A DNA stretch of 64,000 nucleotides from Paracoccus alkenifer (GTDB lineage: Bacteria; Pseudomonadota; Alphaproteobacteria; Rhodobacterales; Rhodobacteraceae): positions 186,001-250,000 of the forward strand of contig NZ_FNXG01000001.1 of the NCBI RefSeq assembly GCF_900108405.1, given 5' to 3'. Each line of letters opens with the position of its first letter. Position 1 is the stretch's first letter. Below are positions 45,667 to 57,383 of the stretch, piece by piece. The notes beneath the pieces are model-generated. The model was not told where the DNA came from, searched no databases, and was given only the letters and a program-made list of their open reading frames with translations. The position numbers were made by a program, and so were the translations under genes.

Positions 45667-46044
45667 TTGTTTGAACGGATCGACACGATGCGGATGGCGC
45701 GCGACCTAGGCGTCCATGCCGCGAATCGCCAGCGGGTGATCGCGACGAATGTCGCCAATGCCGACACGCCGGGCTATCGGGCCCGCGATCTGCGCGACTT
45801 TGACCCCGACCGCGCGCCGGTTTCGCTGAAAACCACCCGGCCGGGCCATGTCGCGGCCGGGGGCTGGGGCAGCGCAGCGGGGGTCATCGACGCGCGCGGC
45901 GAGCCCTCGCCCAACGGGAACTCGGTCTCGATCGAGGATGAGATGCTGCGCGCGGCGGATGCCAAGCGCCAGTTCGACCTGTCGCTGTCGGTGATGCAGT
46001 CGGGGCTGACGATGATGCGCACCGCGCTGGGACGCAGGGGGTAA
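45667..46044 (+). CDS. flgB: flagellar basal-body rod protein FlgB
   Basis: A 125-residue rod protein. A TTG start is chosen because it gives MFERIDTMRMARDLG, the usual FlgB beginning, and AGGAGG lies 8 bases upstream. The signature is VIATNVANADTPGYRARDLR. Longer in-frame starts run through the promoter region. First gene of a tight operon. Confidence 0.92.
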   Translation: MFERIDTMRMARDLGVHAANRQRVIATNVANADTPGYRARDLRDFDPDRAPVSLKTTRPGHVAAGGWGSAAGVIDARGEPSPNGNSVSIEDEMLRAADAKRQFDLSLSVMQSGLTMMRTALGRRG

Positions 46045-46047
46045 GAC

Positions 46048-46437
46048 ATGTCCGAAACTTCCGCCACCGCCATTTCGGCCTCGGGGCTGCGCGCCCAGGG
46101 GGTCAGGCTGCGCCATATCTCGGAAAACATCGCCAACGCGGACACGCCGGGCTATCGCCGCAAGCTGGTCAGGTTCGAACCCGACCGCGATTTCGGTCGC
46201 GACACCGGCACCGTCCGCGCCGGCCGCACCCGGCATGACCGGACCGAGCTGCCGCAGGTCTATGCCCCCGGCCACCCGATGGCGGGCGAGAACGGCTATT
46301 ACCTTGGCTCGAACGTCGATCTGGTGATCGAGGTCGCCGACGCGCGCGAGGCCAGCCGCAGCTACGAGGCCAATCTCAAGATGTTCGAGCAGTCGCGGCA
46401 GATGTCTGCCTCGCTGCTGGAACTGATCCGCCGCTGA
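46048..46437 (+). CDS. flgC: flagellar basal-body rod protein FlgC
   Basis: A 129-residue rod protein, 3 bases after flgB. It has the rod signature ISENIANADTPGYRRKLVRF and the C-terminal SRSYEANLKMFEQSRQM typical of FlgC. It polymerises in the proximal rod across the periplasm. Confidence 0.95.
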   Translation: MSETSATAISASGLRAQGVRLRHISENIANADTPGYRRKLVRFEPDRDFGRDTGTVRAGRTRHDRTELPQVYAPGHPMAGENGYYLGSNVDLVIEVADAREASRSYEANLKMFEQSRQMSASLLELIRR

Positions 46438-46468
46438 GCCGCCGCATCAACCAATGAAAGGGACGCCC

Positions 46469-46780
46469 ATGATCTCGCTGACCCAATCCGCCCTGCAATC
46501 GGGCAGCCGCGTCGCCTCGGCCTATGCCGAGGCCCGCGCCGCCGCGGCCCCCGCCCCCGGCACGGCGCCGACCGGACAGGGCCTGACCGCCGCCGCCCGC
46601 GATTTTGCCGCCGTCATGGAACAGGCCGACGCCAACGCCGTCGGCGCCATGCAGGGGCGCAGCGACACCCACGCGCTGGTCCAGTCCATAGCCGAGGCGC
46701 AGATCGCGCTGGAAACCGCCGTCGCCGTGCGCGACCGCGTGGTCGAGGCGTATCAGGAAATCCTGAGGATGCCGGTCTGA
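46469..46780 (+). CDS. fliE: flagellar hook-basal body protein FliE
   Basis: A 103-residue protein linking MS ring and rod. Conserved segments are DFAAVMEQADANAVGAMQG and SIAEAQIALETAVAVRDRVV then EAYQEILRMPV. The second ATG is used because AAGGGA precedes it; the earlier ATG would include that ribosome site. It overlaps fliQ by one base. Confidence 0.93.
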   Translation: MISLTQSALQSGSRVASAYAEARAAAAPAPGTAPTGQGLTAAARDFAAVMEQADANAVGAMQGRSDTHALVQSIAEAQIALETAVAVRDRVVEAYQEILRMPV

Positions 46781-47046
46781 TGGACGAAAACCTGATCTTC
46801 GACATCACCCGGCAGGCGCTGTGGATCGCGGTGCGGATGGCCGCGCCCCTGCTGGCGGTGGCGCTGATCACCGGCGTCGCCATCGGGCTGTTTCAGGCGC
46901 TGACCTCGGTGCAGGAAATGACGCTGACCTTCGTGCCCAAGGTCGGGCTGATGCTGGTGGTGTTCTGGGTCTCCATGAGCTTCATGACCTCGACGCTGGC
47001 CGGTTTTTTCGCCGACAGCATCCTGCCGCTGATCGCGAGGGGCTAG
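46780..47046 (+). CDS. fliQ: flagellar export apparatus protein FliQ
   Basis: An 88-residue membrane protein with two transmembrane helices (about 16-38 and 50-72). The family pattern IGLFQALTSVQEMTLTFVPK is present. It forms part of the export gate with FliP and FliR, which are not in this window. Confidence 0.95.
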   Translation: MDENLIFDITRQALWIAVRMAAPLLAVALITGVAIGLFQALTSVQEMTLTFVPKVGLMLVVFWVSMSFMTSTLAGFFADSILPLIARG

Positions 47047-47049
47047 GCC

Positions 47050-47763
47050 ATGGACAACGCGATTTATGCTGCGCTGACCCGCCAGTCCGGGCTGATGAAC
47101 GAAATGCGGGCGGTGGCCAACAACATGGCCAACAGCGCGACCACAGGGTTTCGGCGCGAAGGCGTGGTGTTTTCCGAACATCTGACCGCCATCGGGCCGG
47201 GGCGCGAGACGCTGTCGATGGCCAACGCCCGCGGCCGCGACGTGGACCTGACGCCTGCGTCGCTGTCCCAGACCGACGGCCGCCTGGACCTCGCGCTTGA
47301 ACGCGAAGGGTTTTTCATGGTCGAGACGCCGCAGGGCAACCGGCTGACCCGCGCGGGCGCCTTCATGACCTCGGCCGAGGGCGAGCTGGTGAACGCCGAC
47401 GGCCATCGGGTGCTTGACGACGGGCAGGCGCCGATTGCGCTGCCGCCGGATGCGCGCAGCGTGGGCGTCGGCCCCGACGGCACGATTTCCGCCGACGGGC
47501 TGCCCATCGCGCGCATCGGGGTCTTTGACCAGCCCGACCGGGCGCAGCTGCGCCACGAAGGCGGCACGCTGTTTGCCCCTGGCAACGCCGAACCGGTCGA
47601 AGAACCGCTGGTCCGCCAGGGTTTCCTTGAGGAATCCAACGTCAACCCGGTGCTGGAACTCGCCCGCATGATCGAGGTCCAGCGCGCCTATGAGCTGGGC
47701 CAGTCCTTCCTCGACGGCGAGGACCAGCGCATCCGCTCGGTCATTTCCGCAACCACCCGCTGA
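47050..47763 (+). CDS. flgF: flagellar basal-body rod protein FlgF
   Basis: A 237-residue proximal rod protein. N-terminal MNEMRAVANNMANSATTGFR and C-terminal ELARMIEVQRAYELGQSFLD are the rod/hook family ends. The length suits FlgF. Confidence 0.94.
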   Translation: MDNAIYAALTRQSGLMNEMRAVANNMANSATTGFRREGVVFSEHLTAIGPGRETLSMANARGRDVDLTPASLSQTDGRLDLALEREGFFMVETPQGNRLTRAGAFMTSAEGELVNADGHRVLDDGQAPIALPPDARSVGVGPDGTISADGLPIARIGVFDQPDRAQLRHEGGTLFAPGNAEPVEEPLVRQGFLEESNVNPVLELARMIEVQRAYELGQSFLDGEDQRIRSVISATTR

Positions 47764-47774
47764 AAGGCTTAACG

Positions 47775-48560
47775 ATGAGAGCATTGCAGATCGCCGCCAC
47801 CGGGATGGCGGCCCAGCAGACCCGGGTCGAGGTGATTTCCCAGAACCTCGCCAACATGTCCACCACCGGCTACAACGCCCGCCGCGCCGAATTCGCCGAT
47901 CTCGCCTATCAGCAGGTCACCCGCCCCGGCACCATCGCCGCAGCCGACGGCACCATGGTGCCCGCCGGGGTGCAGATGGGGCTGGGCGTGCGTCCCACCG
48001 CGGTGACGCTGACGCTGGCGCAGGGCACCTCCTCCCATACCGGCGGCGATCTGGACGTGGCGATCGAGGGCCACGGCTATCTTGAGGTGACGCTGCCCTC
48101 GGGCATTTCCGGCTATACGCGCGATGGCGGGCTGAAACGCTCGCCGGACGGGCAGATCGTCAGTTCCGACGGCTATCCGCTGGCGCCGGGGATCACCATT
48201 CCGCAGGAAACCCGCAGCATCGCAATCAGCCCCGCGGGCGAGGTCTTTGCCTATTTCGACGACCAGATCGAGCCGCAGAACCTGGGCCAGATCACTCTGG
48301 CCAGCTTTGTCAACGAAAAGGGGCTCGAGGCCATCGGCTCGAACCTGTTTCTGGAAACCACCGCCTCGGGGGCGCCGATGACCGGCAACCCCGGCGAACA
48401 GGGGCTGGGAACGCTGCGCCAGCAGTATCTGGAAGAAAGCACCGTCGATCCGGTGCGCGAGATCACCGAGCTGATCAAGGCCCAGCGCGGCTATGAGCTG
48501 AATTCCAAGGTGATCACCGCCGCCGACCAGATGCTGGGCGCAACGGTGCAGGTGCGGTGA
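47775..48560 (+). CDS. flgG: flagellar distal rod protein FlgG
   Basis: A 261-residue distal rod protein. It begins MRALQIAATGMAAQQTRVEV with NLANMSTTGYNARRAEF, and ends EITELIKAQRGYELNSKVIT then AADQMLGATVQVR. Its stop overlaps the flgA start (TGATG). It contains one CTCGAG site. Confidence 0.96.
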   Translation: MRALQIAATGMAAQQTRVEVISQNLANMSTTGYNARRAEFADLAYQQVTRPGTIAAADGTMVPAGVQMGLGVRPTAVTLTLAQGTSSHTGGDLDVAIEGHGYLEVTLPSGISGYTRDGGLKRSPDGQIVSSDGYPLAPGITIPQETRSIAISPAGEVFAYFDDQIEPQNLGQITLASFVNEKGLEAIGSNLFLETTASGAPMTGNPGEQGLGTLRQQYLEESTVDPVREITELIKAQRGYELNSKVITAADQMLGATVQVR

Positions 48561-48970
48561 TGCGGATGCTGTTTCTGCTGGCATTGCTGCCCGGCACAGC
48601 GCTGGCCGACGGTCTGGTCGCGACCCGCGTCCTGCCCGCCGGCACGGTGCTGACGGCCGCCGACATTGCCCCCTTGCCCGGCACCGGCTCGGGGCTGACC
48701 CCGGATCAGGCCATCGGCCTGCAACTGCGCAGCGCGGTCTATGAGGGCCGCCCGATCACCGCCGCACATCTGGCCGCGCCGACGCTGGTCAGCCGCAACC
48801 AGATCGTGACGCTGTCCTACGACAGCGCCGCCCTGCGGATCGAGACCGAGGCCCGCGCGCTTGGCGCCGGCGGCGCCGGCGACGTGATCCGCGTGATGAA
48901 CCTGGCCTCAAGGGCGACGCTGAACGCCCGCATCAACCCCGACGGCAGCCTGTCCGTCGCCCAGCGCTGA
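48560..48970 (+). CDS. flgA: P-ring assembly chaperone FlgA
   Basis: A 136-residue exported protein with a signal peptide (LLALLPGTALA) and a SAF domain (VLPAGTVLTAADIAPLPG, AVYEGRPITAAHL). It lacks the N-terminal half of enterobacterial FlgA, which is usual in alphaproteobacteria. Confidence 0.92.
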   Translation: MRMLFLLALLPGTALADGLVATRVLPAGTVLTAADIAPLPGTGSGLTPDQAIGLQLRSAVYEGRPITAAHLAAPTLVSRNQIVTLSYDSAALRIETEARALGAGGAGDVIRVMNLASRATLNARINPDGSLSVAQR

Positions 48971-48981
48971 AGGATTCGCGC

Positions 48982-49716
48982 ATGAACACCAGAACCGCCG
49001 TCACCGCGCTGTCGCTGGCGCTGGCGCTTGCCGCCTGCGGGCGCGTCGCCGATGTGGGCCGCCCCCCTTCGCTCAGCTCGCCCCACGCCGGCAGCGAATT
49101 CGATGCCATGTCCAAGCCGGTGTTTCCAATGCCCGCAGGCCCCGCTGCCCCCGGCGGGGCGGCGTCGCTTTGGTCCGGCCAACCCATGTCTCTGGTCGGC
49201 GACAGGCGGGCGCGGACCCGCGGCGACATCCTGACCGTGGTGATCGAGATCGACGACAAGGCCGAGATGCAGAACAGCTCGGGCCGCACGCGCAGCGCCT
49301 CGGAAAGCGTCGGGATTCCGCAGATGATAGGGGTGCCGCAGCGCCTGGACAAGATCCTGCCCGAAGGCGCCAGCACCGCCGAGCTGGCCTCGGCCAAGGG
49401 CGGCTCGACCTACAAGGGCTCGGGCAGCATCTCGCGGCGCGACAAGGTCACGCTGCGCGTCGCCGCCACGGTGATCGACACGCTGCCGAACGGGGTGCTG
49501 CATGTGCAGGGCTCGCAAGAGGTGCGGGTGAACCACGAGATGCGCGAACTGACCGTTTCGGGCTTTGTTCGCCCCTCGGACGTCAGCCGCGACAACGAGA
49601 TCGCCTATGACCGCATCGCCGGCGCGCGGATCAGCTATGGCGGCCGCGGCCAGATCAGCGACGTCCAGCAACCGCGATACGGCCAGCAGATCGCCGATAT
49701 CATCCTGCCTTATTGA
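48982..49716 (+). CDS. flgH: flagellar L-ring lipoprotein FlgH
   Basis: A 244-residue outer-membrane lipoprotein. The lipobox is LALAACG with Cys at residue 19. Conserved L-ring motifs are DRRARTRGDILTVVIEIDDK, GSGSISRRDKVTLRVAATV and NEIAYDRIAGARISYGGRG near the end. It forms the ring around the rod in the outer membrane. Confidence 0.96.
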   Translation: MNTRTAVTALSLALALAACGRVADVGRPPSLSSPHAGSEFDAMSKPVFPMPAGPAAPGGAASLWSGQPMSLVGDRRARTRGDILTVVIEIDDKAEMQNSSGRTRSASESVGIPQMIGVPQRLDKILPEGASTAELASAKGGSTYKGSGSISRRDKVTLRVAATVIDTLPNGVLHVQGSQEVRVNHEMRELTVSGFVRPSDVSRDNEIAYDRIAGARISYGGRGQISDVQQPRYGQQIADIILPY

Positions 49717-49725
49717 GGGGTTGCC

Positions 49726-50289
49726 ATGCTTGGAAAGCTGTTGCCGATCCTGCTGAGCCTTGTCGCCCTGATCGGGGGCGCGGTCGGTGGCGAATTGCTG
49801 CGGGGCGCGCCGCCGCCTCCCGCGGCAGTTGCCGCCCCCGACCAGGCGGCCCCTGCGGAGCTTGCCGCTCCGGACCTCGGCCCGCAGGCGGAACCGCCCC
49901 CCGCCACCACCCCGCGCGAGGCCGCCCCCGTTTCCGCCGCGCAACCCGAGCCTCAGGACGCTTCGGCCCCGGCTGCATGGTTCAAGTTCCCCCAGCAGTT
50001 CTTCGTGCCGGTGCTGCATGGCGGGCGACTGGACAGCACCATGATCCTGGCGCTGTCGGTCGAGATGCCCGAAACCGCCACCGAAGAGGTTTACGCCCAT
50101 GAAATCAAGCTGCGCGACGCGCTGCTGCGGCAGCTGCTGATCCACGCGAATACCGGCGGCTTCGACGGCAACTTCACCACCGAGGCGCATCTGAAAAAAC
50201 TGCGGGGCGACCTGACTGCGACGGCGCAAGCCATCGTGCCGCGCGTCCGCGAAGTCCTGATCGGCGACATCGCGCGGCAAGAGCGATGA
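49726..50289 (+). CDS. fliL: flagellar basal body-associated protein FliL-like
   Basis: A 187-residue protein with one N-terminal membrane helix (ILLSLVALIGGAVGG), an Ala/Pro linker, and a periplasmic domain (FFVPVLHGGRLDSTMILALS). FliL relatives sit around the stator. It ends the operon. Confidence 0.82.
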   Translation: MLGKLLPILLSLVALIGGAVGGELLRGAPPPPAAVAAPDQAAPAELAAPDLGPQAEPPPATTPREAAPVSAAQPEPQDASAPAAWFKFPQQFFVPVLHGGRLDSTMILALSVEMPETATEEVYAHEIKLRDALLRQLLIHANTGGFDGNFTTEAHLKKLRGDLTATAQAIVPRVREVLIGDIARQER

Positions 50290-50323
50290 CGCCAAAGCCA
50301 CTCGCACGATTCCGGGGCCGGCG

Positions 50324-51706
50324 GTGAGCAGCCCGTTCCCCATCGCGATCCTGCTGGCCTCGTATCAGGGGGGACGGTTCCTTGGCGCGCAGCTGGACAG
50401 TATCGCCGCGCAAAGCTGCGGGAACTGGCGGCTGGTGGTGTCGGACGACGGCTCGTCGGATGCCACGCAAGAGATCCTGCGCCGTTTTGCGGCCGCCCAT
50501 CCCGATCGCGAAATCGAGCTACGCGAGGGCCCGCGCCGGGGCGCGACGCAGAACTTTCTGTCGCTGCTGGAGTCGGTCCGGCCGGGCGAGGCCGTCGCCT
50601 GGTGCGATCAGGACGACATGTGGATGCCCGACCGGCTGGCTTGCGGCGTGGCCGGGATCATCGCGGCGCAGGACGCCGGGTCAGGGACGGATGCGGTGTT
50701 GCCCGATGAGCCAGCGCGGCGCATCGAAACCCTGCGAAATTCGCGGCCGGTCGCGATGCGCGCGGAGATTGCCGCCTCGGCGGGAACCCGCGCCGGGGGC
50801 GCCGGTGAGAAGCGCGCGCGCGGGCAGCCTGCCGGGCAGCCTCCCGCGGTCAGCATCCCCGGACCCGGGACAAGAGACCGCAAGGCGCAGCGTCGGGGCG
50901 CATCTGATGACCACGTCCGGCCCGCCGCTGTTCCCGCCTTGCCCATGTCCCCGGACAGCAACCCGACGGCGGTGCTGCACGTCACCCGGACCATGATCTG
51001 CACGGCGGATCTGCGGCCGATCCGGCCGGCGCCGCTTTATCGACGCCCGCCCGGGTTCCGCAACGCCCTGGTGCAGGCCTGCACCCCGGGCAACACCATG
51101 TTGATTGACCCCGCCGGCGCGGCGCTGCTGCGGCAAGCGCGCGTCCACGCCATCAAGGCCGGGGTGGTTTCCCACGATTGGTGGAGCTATCTGCTGATCG
51201 CGGGCGCCGGAGGGCGGGTGATCCGCGACCCGGCGCAGACGGTGCTTTATCGTCAGCACGGCGCCAATCTGGTGGGGCGCAACGACAGTTTCCGGACGAT
51301 GTGGCAGCGATTGCTGCGGCTGGGGACGGGCGATTTCGCGCTGTGGCTGCGTCGCAATATCCGGGCGCTACAGGGTGCGAGGTCGCTGCTGACACCGGAA
51401 AATGCCGCGCTGCTGGATCGCTTTGCCCATGCGCTTGACCAACCCGGTCCGGTGGCGGCGGCAGAGCTGGCGCGGTTGGGGATCTATCGCCAGACGCGGC
51501 CGGGATCTGCCGCCCTGTTTGCCGCGGCGGCGACGGGGCGGCTGGCCGCAGGTCGCGGCGGTGCGCCGTCGCGCGTCCGGCATCCCGCCGCAGATACGCC
51601 AGCCCAGGCCGCAGCCGCCGTTGCCGACAGGCCGCCTCCAGCGCCCCACAGGCAAGCCCCGCCGATTGCAATGGCGGTGCAAGAGGTTGAGCCAGCGCAG
51701 AGTTGA
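50324..51706 (+). CDS. family 2 glycosyltransferase with an internal insertion
   Basis: A 460-residue enzyme, GTG start. The GT-A fold begins IAILLASYQGGRFLGAQLDS, with VVSDDGSSD and the DxD-containing WCDQDDMW. The second half (QACTPGNTMLIDPAG, VSHDWWSYLLIAGAGGRVI, LYRQHGANLVG) completes the family. Between about residues 115 and 205 lies a low-complexity insertion rich in Arg, Ala and Gly that typical members lack. The C-terminal 50 residues are also Ala/Arg-rich and unlike the family. Target sugar unknown. It follows the flagellar operon but is probably separate. Confidence 0.7.
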   Translation: MSSPFPIAILLASYQGGRFLGAQLDSIAAQSCGNWRLVVSDDGSSDATQEILRRFAAAHPDREIELREGPRRGATQNFLSLLESVRPGEAVAWCDQDDMWMPDRLACGVAGIIAAQDAGSGTDAVLPDEPARRIETLRNSRPVAMRAEIAASAGTRAGGAGEKRARGQPAGQPPAVSIPGPGTRDRKAQRRGASDDHVRPAAVPALPMSPDSNPTAVLHVTRTMICTADLRPIRPAPLYRRPPGFRNALVQACTPGNTMLIDPAGAALLRQARVHAIKAGVVSHDWWSYLLIAGAGGRVIRDPAQTVLYRQHGANLVGRNDSFRTMWQRLLRLGTGDFALWLRRNIRALQGARSLLTPENAALLDRFAHALDQPGPVAAAELARLGIYRQTRPGSAALFAAAATGRLAAGRGGAPSRVRHPAADTPAQAAAAVADRPPPAPHRQAPPIAMAVQEVEPAQS

Positions 51707-52050
51707 CGGGCAGCGCTGCCGGGAAAGCGTCGCCGGGATATGGGCGCGGGGACCGCAGGGCCGAGAAACCGTCAGGGCCGCAGCAGCGGGGAGGCGGGAA
51801 AACGCCCGCGACGCCAAGAGCGCCCGGAACACTCCGGCGCTTGCCGTCGCTTTGAACAAGCGGCGCCCGGGCAGCGCGGGCCTGCCGGCCGCTCCAGCGG
51901 TCGAGCCAGACCGACACCGAACGGACCAGATGTTCCGTCGCGCGCAGGTCTGCCGGCCGTGCCGGCCAGCGCTGCCGTCCCGACCAAGGGACATGTCGCG
52001 TTCAGCCGCCCCGGCAGGGACGCACGGCAGTCACGAAACATCCAAGGGAA
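51707..52050. other. gene-free stretch between glycosyltransferase and secA
   Basis: Very G+C-rich, with open frames only as expected by chance and without ribosome sites. I see nothing that stands out apart from the secA terminator at its end. Confidence 0.5.
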
Positions 52051-52074
52051 ACAGCCCCGGATCCGGGGCTGTTT
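52051..52074. terminator. secA terminator
   Basis: ACAGCCCCG-GATC-CGGGGCTGT, a perfect stem, with a T run on either side. It is 6 bases after the secA stop. Confidence 0.85.
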
Positions 52075-52079
52075 TCAGC

Positions 52080-54806
<2,727 letters not shown>

Positions 54807-55007
54807 GGTGTCCTGTCAGGTTGGGCGCGGCGGGCGTGACGCCCACTTGCCCCGACCGACGGCCTTGCCCTATCACGAGGCCGGAAAATCGGCGGCGGGC
54901 GCGCATTTTCGGTTGCGCCGGATGTAGGCCCCGCCCGCCCCGCTGTCAACGCCACCCCGGCCCGGATGGACCGCCGGGCAATCATTGCGAAAGGGGGCAC
55001 AAGCTCC

Positions 55008-55931
55008 ATGCTGAAAACCACTCCGGCCATCGCTGCTGCCGCCGCCCTGCTGATGGGCGCGCCCGCGCTGGCGCAGACGGCCGAAACCCCCGCCGCCTCC
55101 GCCCCTGCCGTGGCCCCCCCCGCCGTGGCCCCCCCCGCAGTGGCCGAAGTCACCGGCGCCCCCCGCGCCGACAGCGTGGTCGCCGTGGTCAACGGCGAGC
55201 CGATCACCCTGGGCCAGATGATCGCCATGAAAGAAGGGCTGCAAGGCGGCGCCGCCGATCTGCCCGACGTGGCCCTGTGGGATCTGATGCTGGACCAGAT
55301 GATCCGCCAGACCGCGGTGGCGCAGGTCACCGCGCAATCGCTGACCCCGCGCGACCGCGCCATGCTGGAACTGGACCGGCGCGGCTATCTGTCGGCCGCG
55401 ACGCTGGAACGCGTGGCCCAGCCCGAGCCGACCGAGGACGAGCTGCGCGCCGTCTATGACGCGGCCTTTGGCGACGCCGATTCGCCCAAGGTGGAATACA
55501 GCGCCGCCCATATCCTTGTCGCCACCGAGGACGAGGCCAAGGCCATCGCCGAGGAACTGGCCGGCGGCGCCGATTTCGCCGCGCTGGCGGCCGAAAAATC
55601 CACCGACAACAGCAGCGGGAACGGCGGCGATCTGGGCTGGTTCACCGCCGACATGATGGTCGAACCCTTTGCCCGCGCGGTCGAGGCGCTGGAACCCGGC
55701 CAGGTCTCGGCCCCCGTGCAGTCGCAATTCGGCTGGCATGTGATCTTGCTGAACGAAACCCGCGAACAGGCCCCGCCCGATTTCGACGCGATCCGCGAGC
55801 AGCTGTCCACGCAGGTCCGCCGCAACCGCGTCGAGGCCGAGATCGAGCGGCTGGTATCCTCGGCCGCCATCGACAAGACCGAGGGGCTGTCGCCCGAACT
55901 GCTGAACCGCTCTGAGCTGCTGGACAACTGA
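55008..55931 (+). CDS. periplasmic parvulin-type peptidyl-prolyl isomerase
   Basis: A 307-residue exported isomerase (PrsA/SurA relative). A signal peptide (about 1-22) and an Ala/Pro linker precede VVAVVNGEPITLGQMIAM, then a helical chaperone part. The rotamase domain is YSAAHILVATEDEAKAIAEE, GGDLGWFTADMMVEPFARAV and SQFGWHVILLNETR. It would fold exported proteins. It is divergent from secA and precedes argJ by 2 bases. Confidence 0.9.
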   Translation: MLKTTPAIAAAAALLMGAPALAQTAETPAASAPAVAPPAVAPPAVAEVTGAPRADSVVAVVNGEPITLGQMIAMKEGLQGGAADLPDVALWDLMLDQMIRQTAVAQVTAQSLTPRDRAMLELDRRGYLSAATLERVAQPEPTEDELRAVYDAAFGDADSPKVEYSAAHILVATEDEAKAIAEELAGGADFAALAAEKSTDNSSGNGGDLGWFTADMMVEPFARAVEALEPGQVSAPVQSQFGWHVILLNETREQAPPDFDAIREQLSTQVRRNRVEAEIERLVSSAAIDKTEGLSPELLNRSELLDN

Positions 55932-55933
55932 TC

Positions 55934-57316
55934 ATGGCCAAATCCCCCCGGAAAGCCGCGGAAAAACTGCTGCGCAAGGCCGAAAAAGCCGCGCGCAAGG
56001 CGCAAGAGGCCGCCGAACGCGCCGAAGCAGCCGCCGCATCGCCCGCCGCCGCCCCACCCCCCGCTGGCAAGGCTGGGCTGGCGGTGTCGCCCCTCGCCCC
56101 GGCCGGGTTCCCCGAACTGCCGGTGATCGCGGGTGTCGAATTCGCCGCCGGCGCCGCCGGGGTGAAATACAAGGACCGCACCGACGTGATGCTGGTGCGG
56201 CTGGCGCCGGGAACGGCGATTGCGGGGGCCTTTACCCGGTCCTCGACGCGGGCGGCCTGCGTGCTGGACTGTCAGGACAAGCTGGCGGGCAACCCGGGCA
56301 GCGACCAGGGCGCAGCCATCGTGGTGAATTCGGGCAACGCCAACGCCTTTACCGGCGCGGCCGGGCAGCGCTCGGTCGATGCGGTGACCGGGGCGGCGGC
56401 CAGCGCGCTGGGGGTGCCGGCGCGGCGGGTGTTTTCATCCTCGACCGGAGTGATCGGAGAGCCGCTGCCGCATGAGCGCATCACCGCCATCATGGACGAT
56501 CTGGCCGGCAGGCTGGATCAGGGCGGGATCGCCGCGGCGGCGCGCGCGATCATGACCACCGACACCTTTCCCAAGGGGGCAGGCGCGGAAATCGACGCGG
56601 ACGGCGGCACCATCCGCATTGCCGGCATCGCCAAGGGCTCGGGGATGATCGCGCCCGACATGGCGACGATGCTGGTCTATATCTTTACCGACGCAAGGAT
56701 CGAGCCGGCGCTGCTGCAACGCATCCTGTCGGCGCAGATGGACGCGACCTTCAACGCGATCACCGTGGACAGCGACACCTCGACCTCGGACGCGCTGATC
56801 GTGGCGGCGACGGGGCAGTCGCAGGCGGGTGCGATCACCGACCTGCGCAGCAAACCCGCGCGCGCCTTTACCCAGGCGCTGGCCGGGGTGATGCGCGATC
56901 TGGCGCAGCAGGTGGTCCGCGACGGCGAGGGCGCGACGAAATTCGTCGAGGTGCAGGTGACCGGCGCCGCCAGCGACGCCGACGCCCACAAGGTCGCCAT
57001 GGCCATCGCCAACAGCCCGCTGGTCAAGACCGCCATCGCCGGCGAGGACGCCAACTGGGGCCGCGTGGTCATGGCGGTCGGCAAGTCGGGCGCCCAGGCC
57101 GACCGCGACCGCCTGTCGATCCGCTTTGGCGACATGGTGCTGGCCGAGAACGGCTGGCGCGCGCCCGGCTATGACGAGGCCGCCGCCAGCGCCTATATGA
57201 AGCGGGCCGAGCTGGTGATCGGGGTCGATCTGGGGCTGGGGCGCGGGGGCCGCACCGTGTGGACCTGTGACCTGACCCACGGCTATATCGACATCAACGC
57301 CGATTACCGGTCGTAA
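55934..57316 (+). CDS. argJ: bifunctional ornithine acetyltransferase/N-acetylglutamate synthase
   Basis: A 460-residue enzyme of the cyclic arginine pathway. It self-cleaves at the Thr of the PDMATML motif near residue 245, following GIAKGSGMIA. Other conserved stretches are AIVVNSGNANAFTGAAGQR and AGEDANWGRVVMAVGKSG. The N-terminus has an unusual 45-residue Lys/Ala-rich helix (KAAEKLLRKAEKAARKAQEA) before the normal family start. It links with argD and argF elsewhere in the window. Downstream is mutT. Confidence 0.95.
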   Translation: MAKSPRKAAEKLLRKAEKAARKAQEAAERAEAAAASPAAAPPPAGKAGLAVSPLAPAGFPELPVIAGVEFAAGAAGVKYKDRTDVMLVRLAPGTAIAGAFTRSSTRAACVLDCQDKLAGNPGSDQGAAIVVNSGNANAFTGAAGQRSVDAVTGAAASALGVPARRVFSSSTGVIGEPLPHERITAIMDDLAGRLDQGGIAAAARAIMTTDTFPKGAGAEIDADGGTIRIAGIAKGSGMIAPDMATMLVYIFTDARIEPALLQRILSAQMDATFNAITVDSDTSTSDALIVAATGQSQAGAITDLRSKPARAFTQALAGVMRDLAQQVVRDGEGATKFVEVQVTGAASDADAHKVAMAIANSPLVKTAIAGEDANWGRVVMAVGKSGAQADRDRLSIRFGDMVLAENGWRAPGYDEAAASAYMKRAELVIGVDLGLGRGGRTVWTCDLTHGYIDINADYRS

Positions 57317-57317
57317 A

Positions 57318-57381
57318 AAGGGGGGCTTTGCGCCCCCCGCCCATGCGGGCTCCCCCCGCGGGATATTCAGGCAAGGAAGAA
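57318..57381 (+). repeat. dispersed intergenic element, full copy
   Basis: GGGGGGCTTTGCGCCCCCC, CGCCCATGCGGGC, then CCGCGGGATATTCAGGC and AAGGAAGAA. The final AAGGAAGAA ends 2 bases before the mutT ATG and serves as its ribosome site, so the element has a role in translation here. Confidence 0.75.
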
Positions 57382-57383
57382 CA

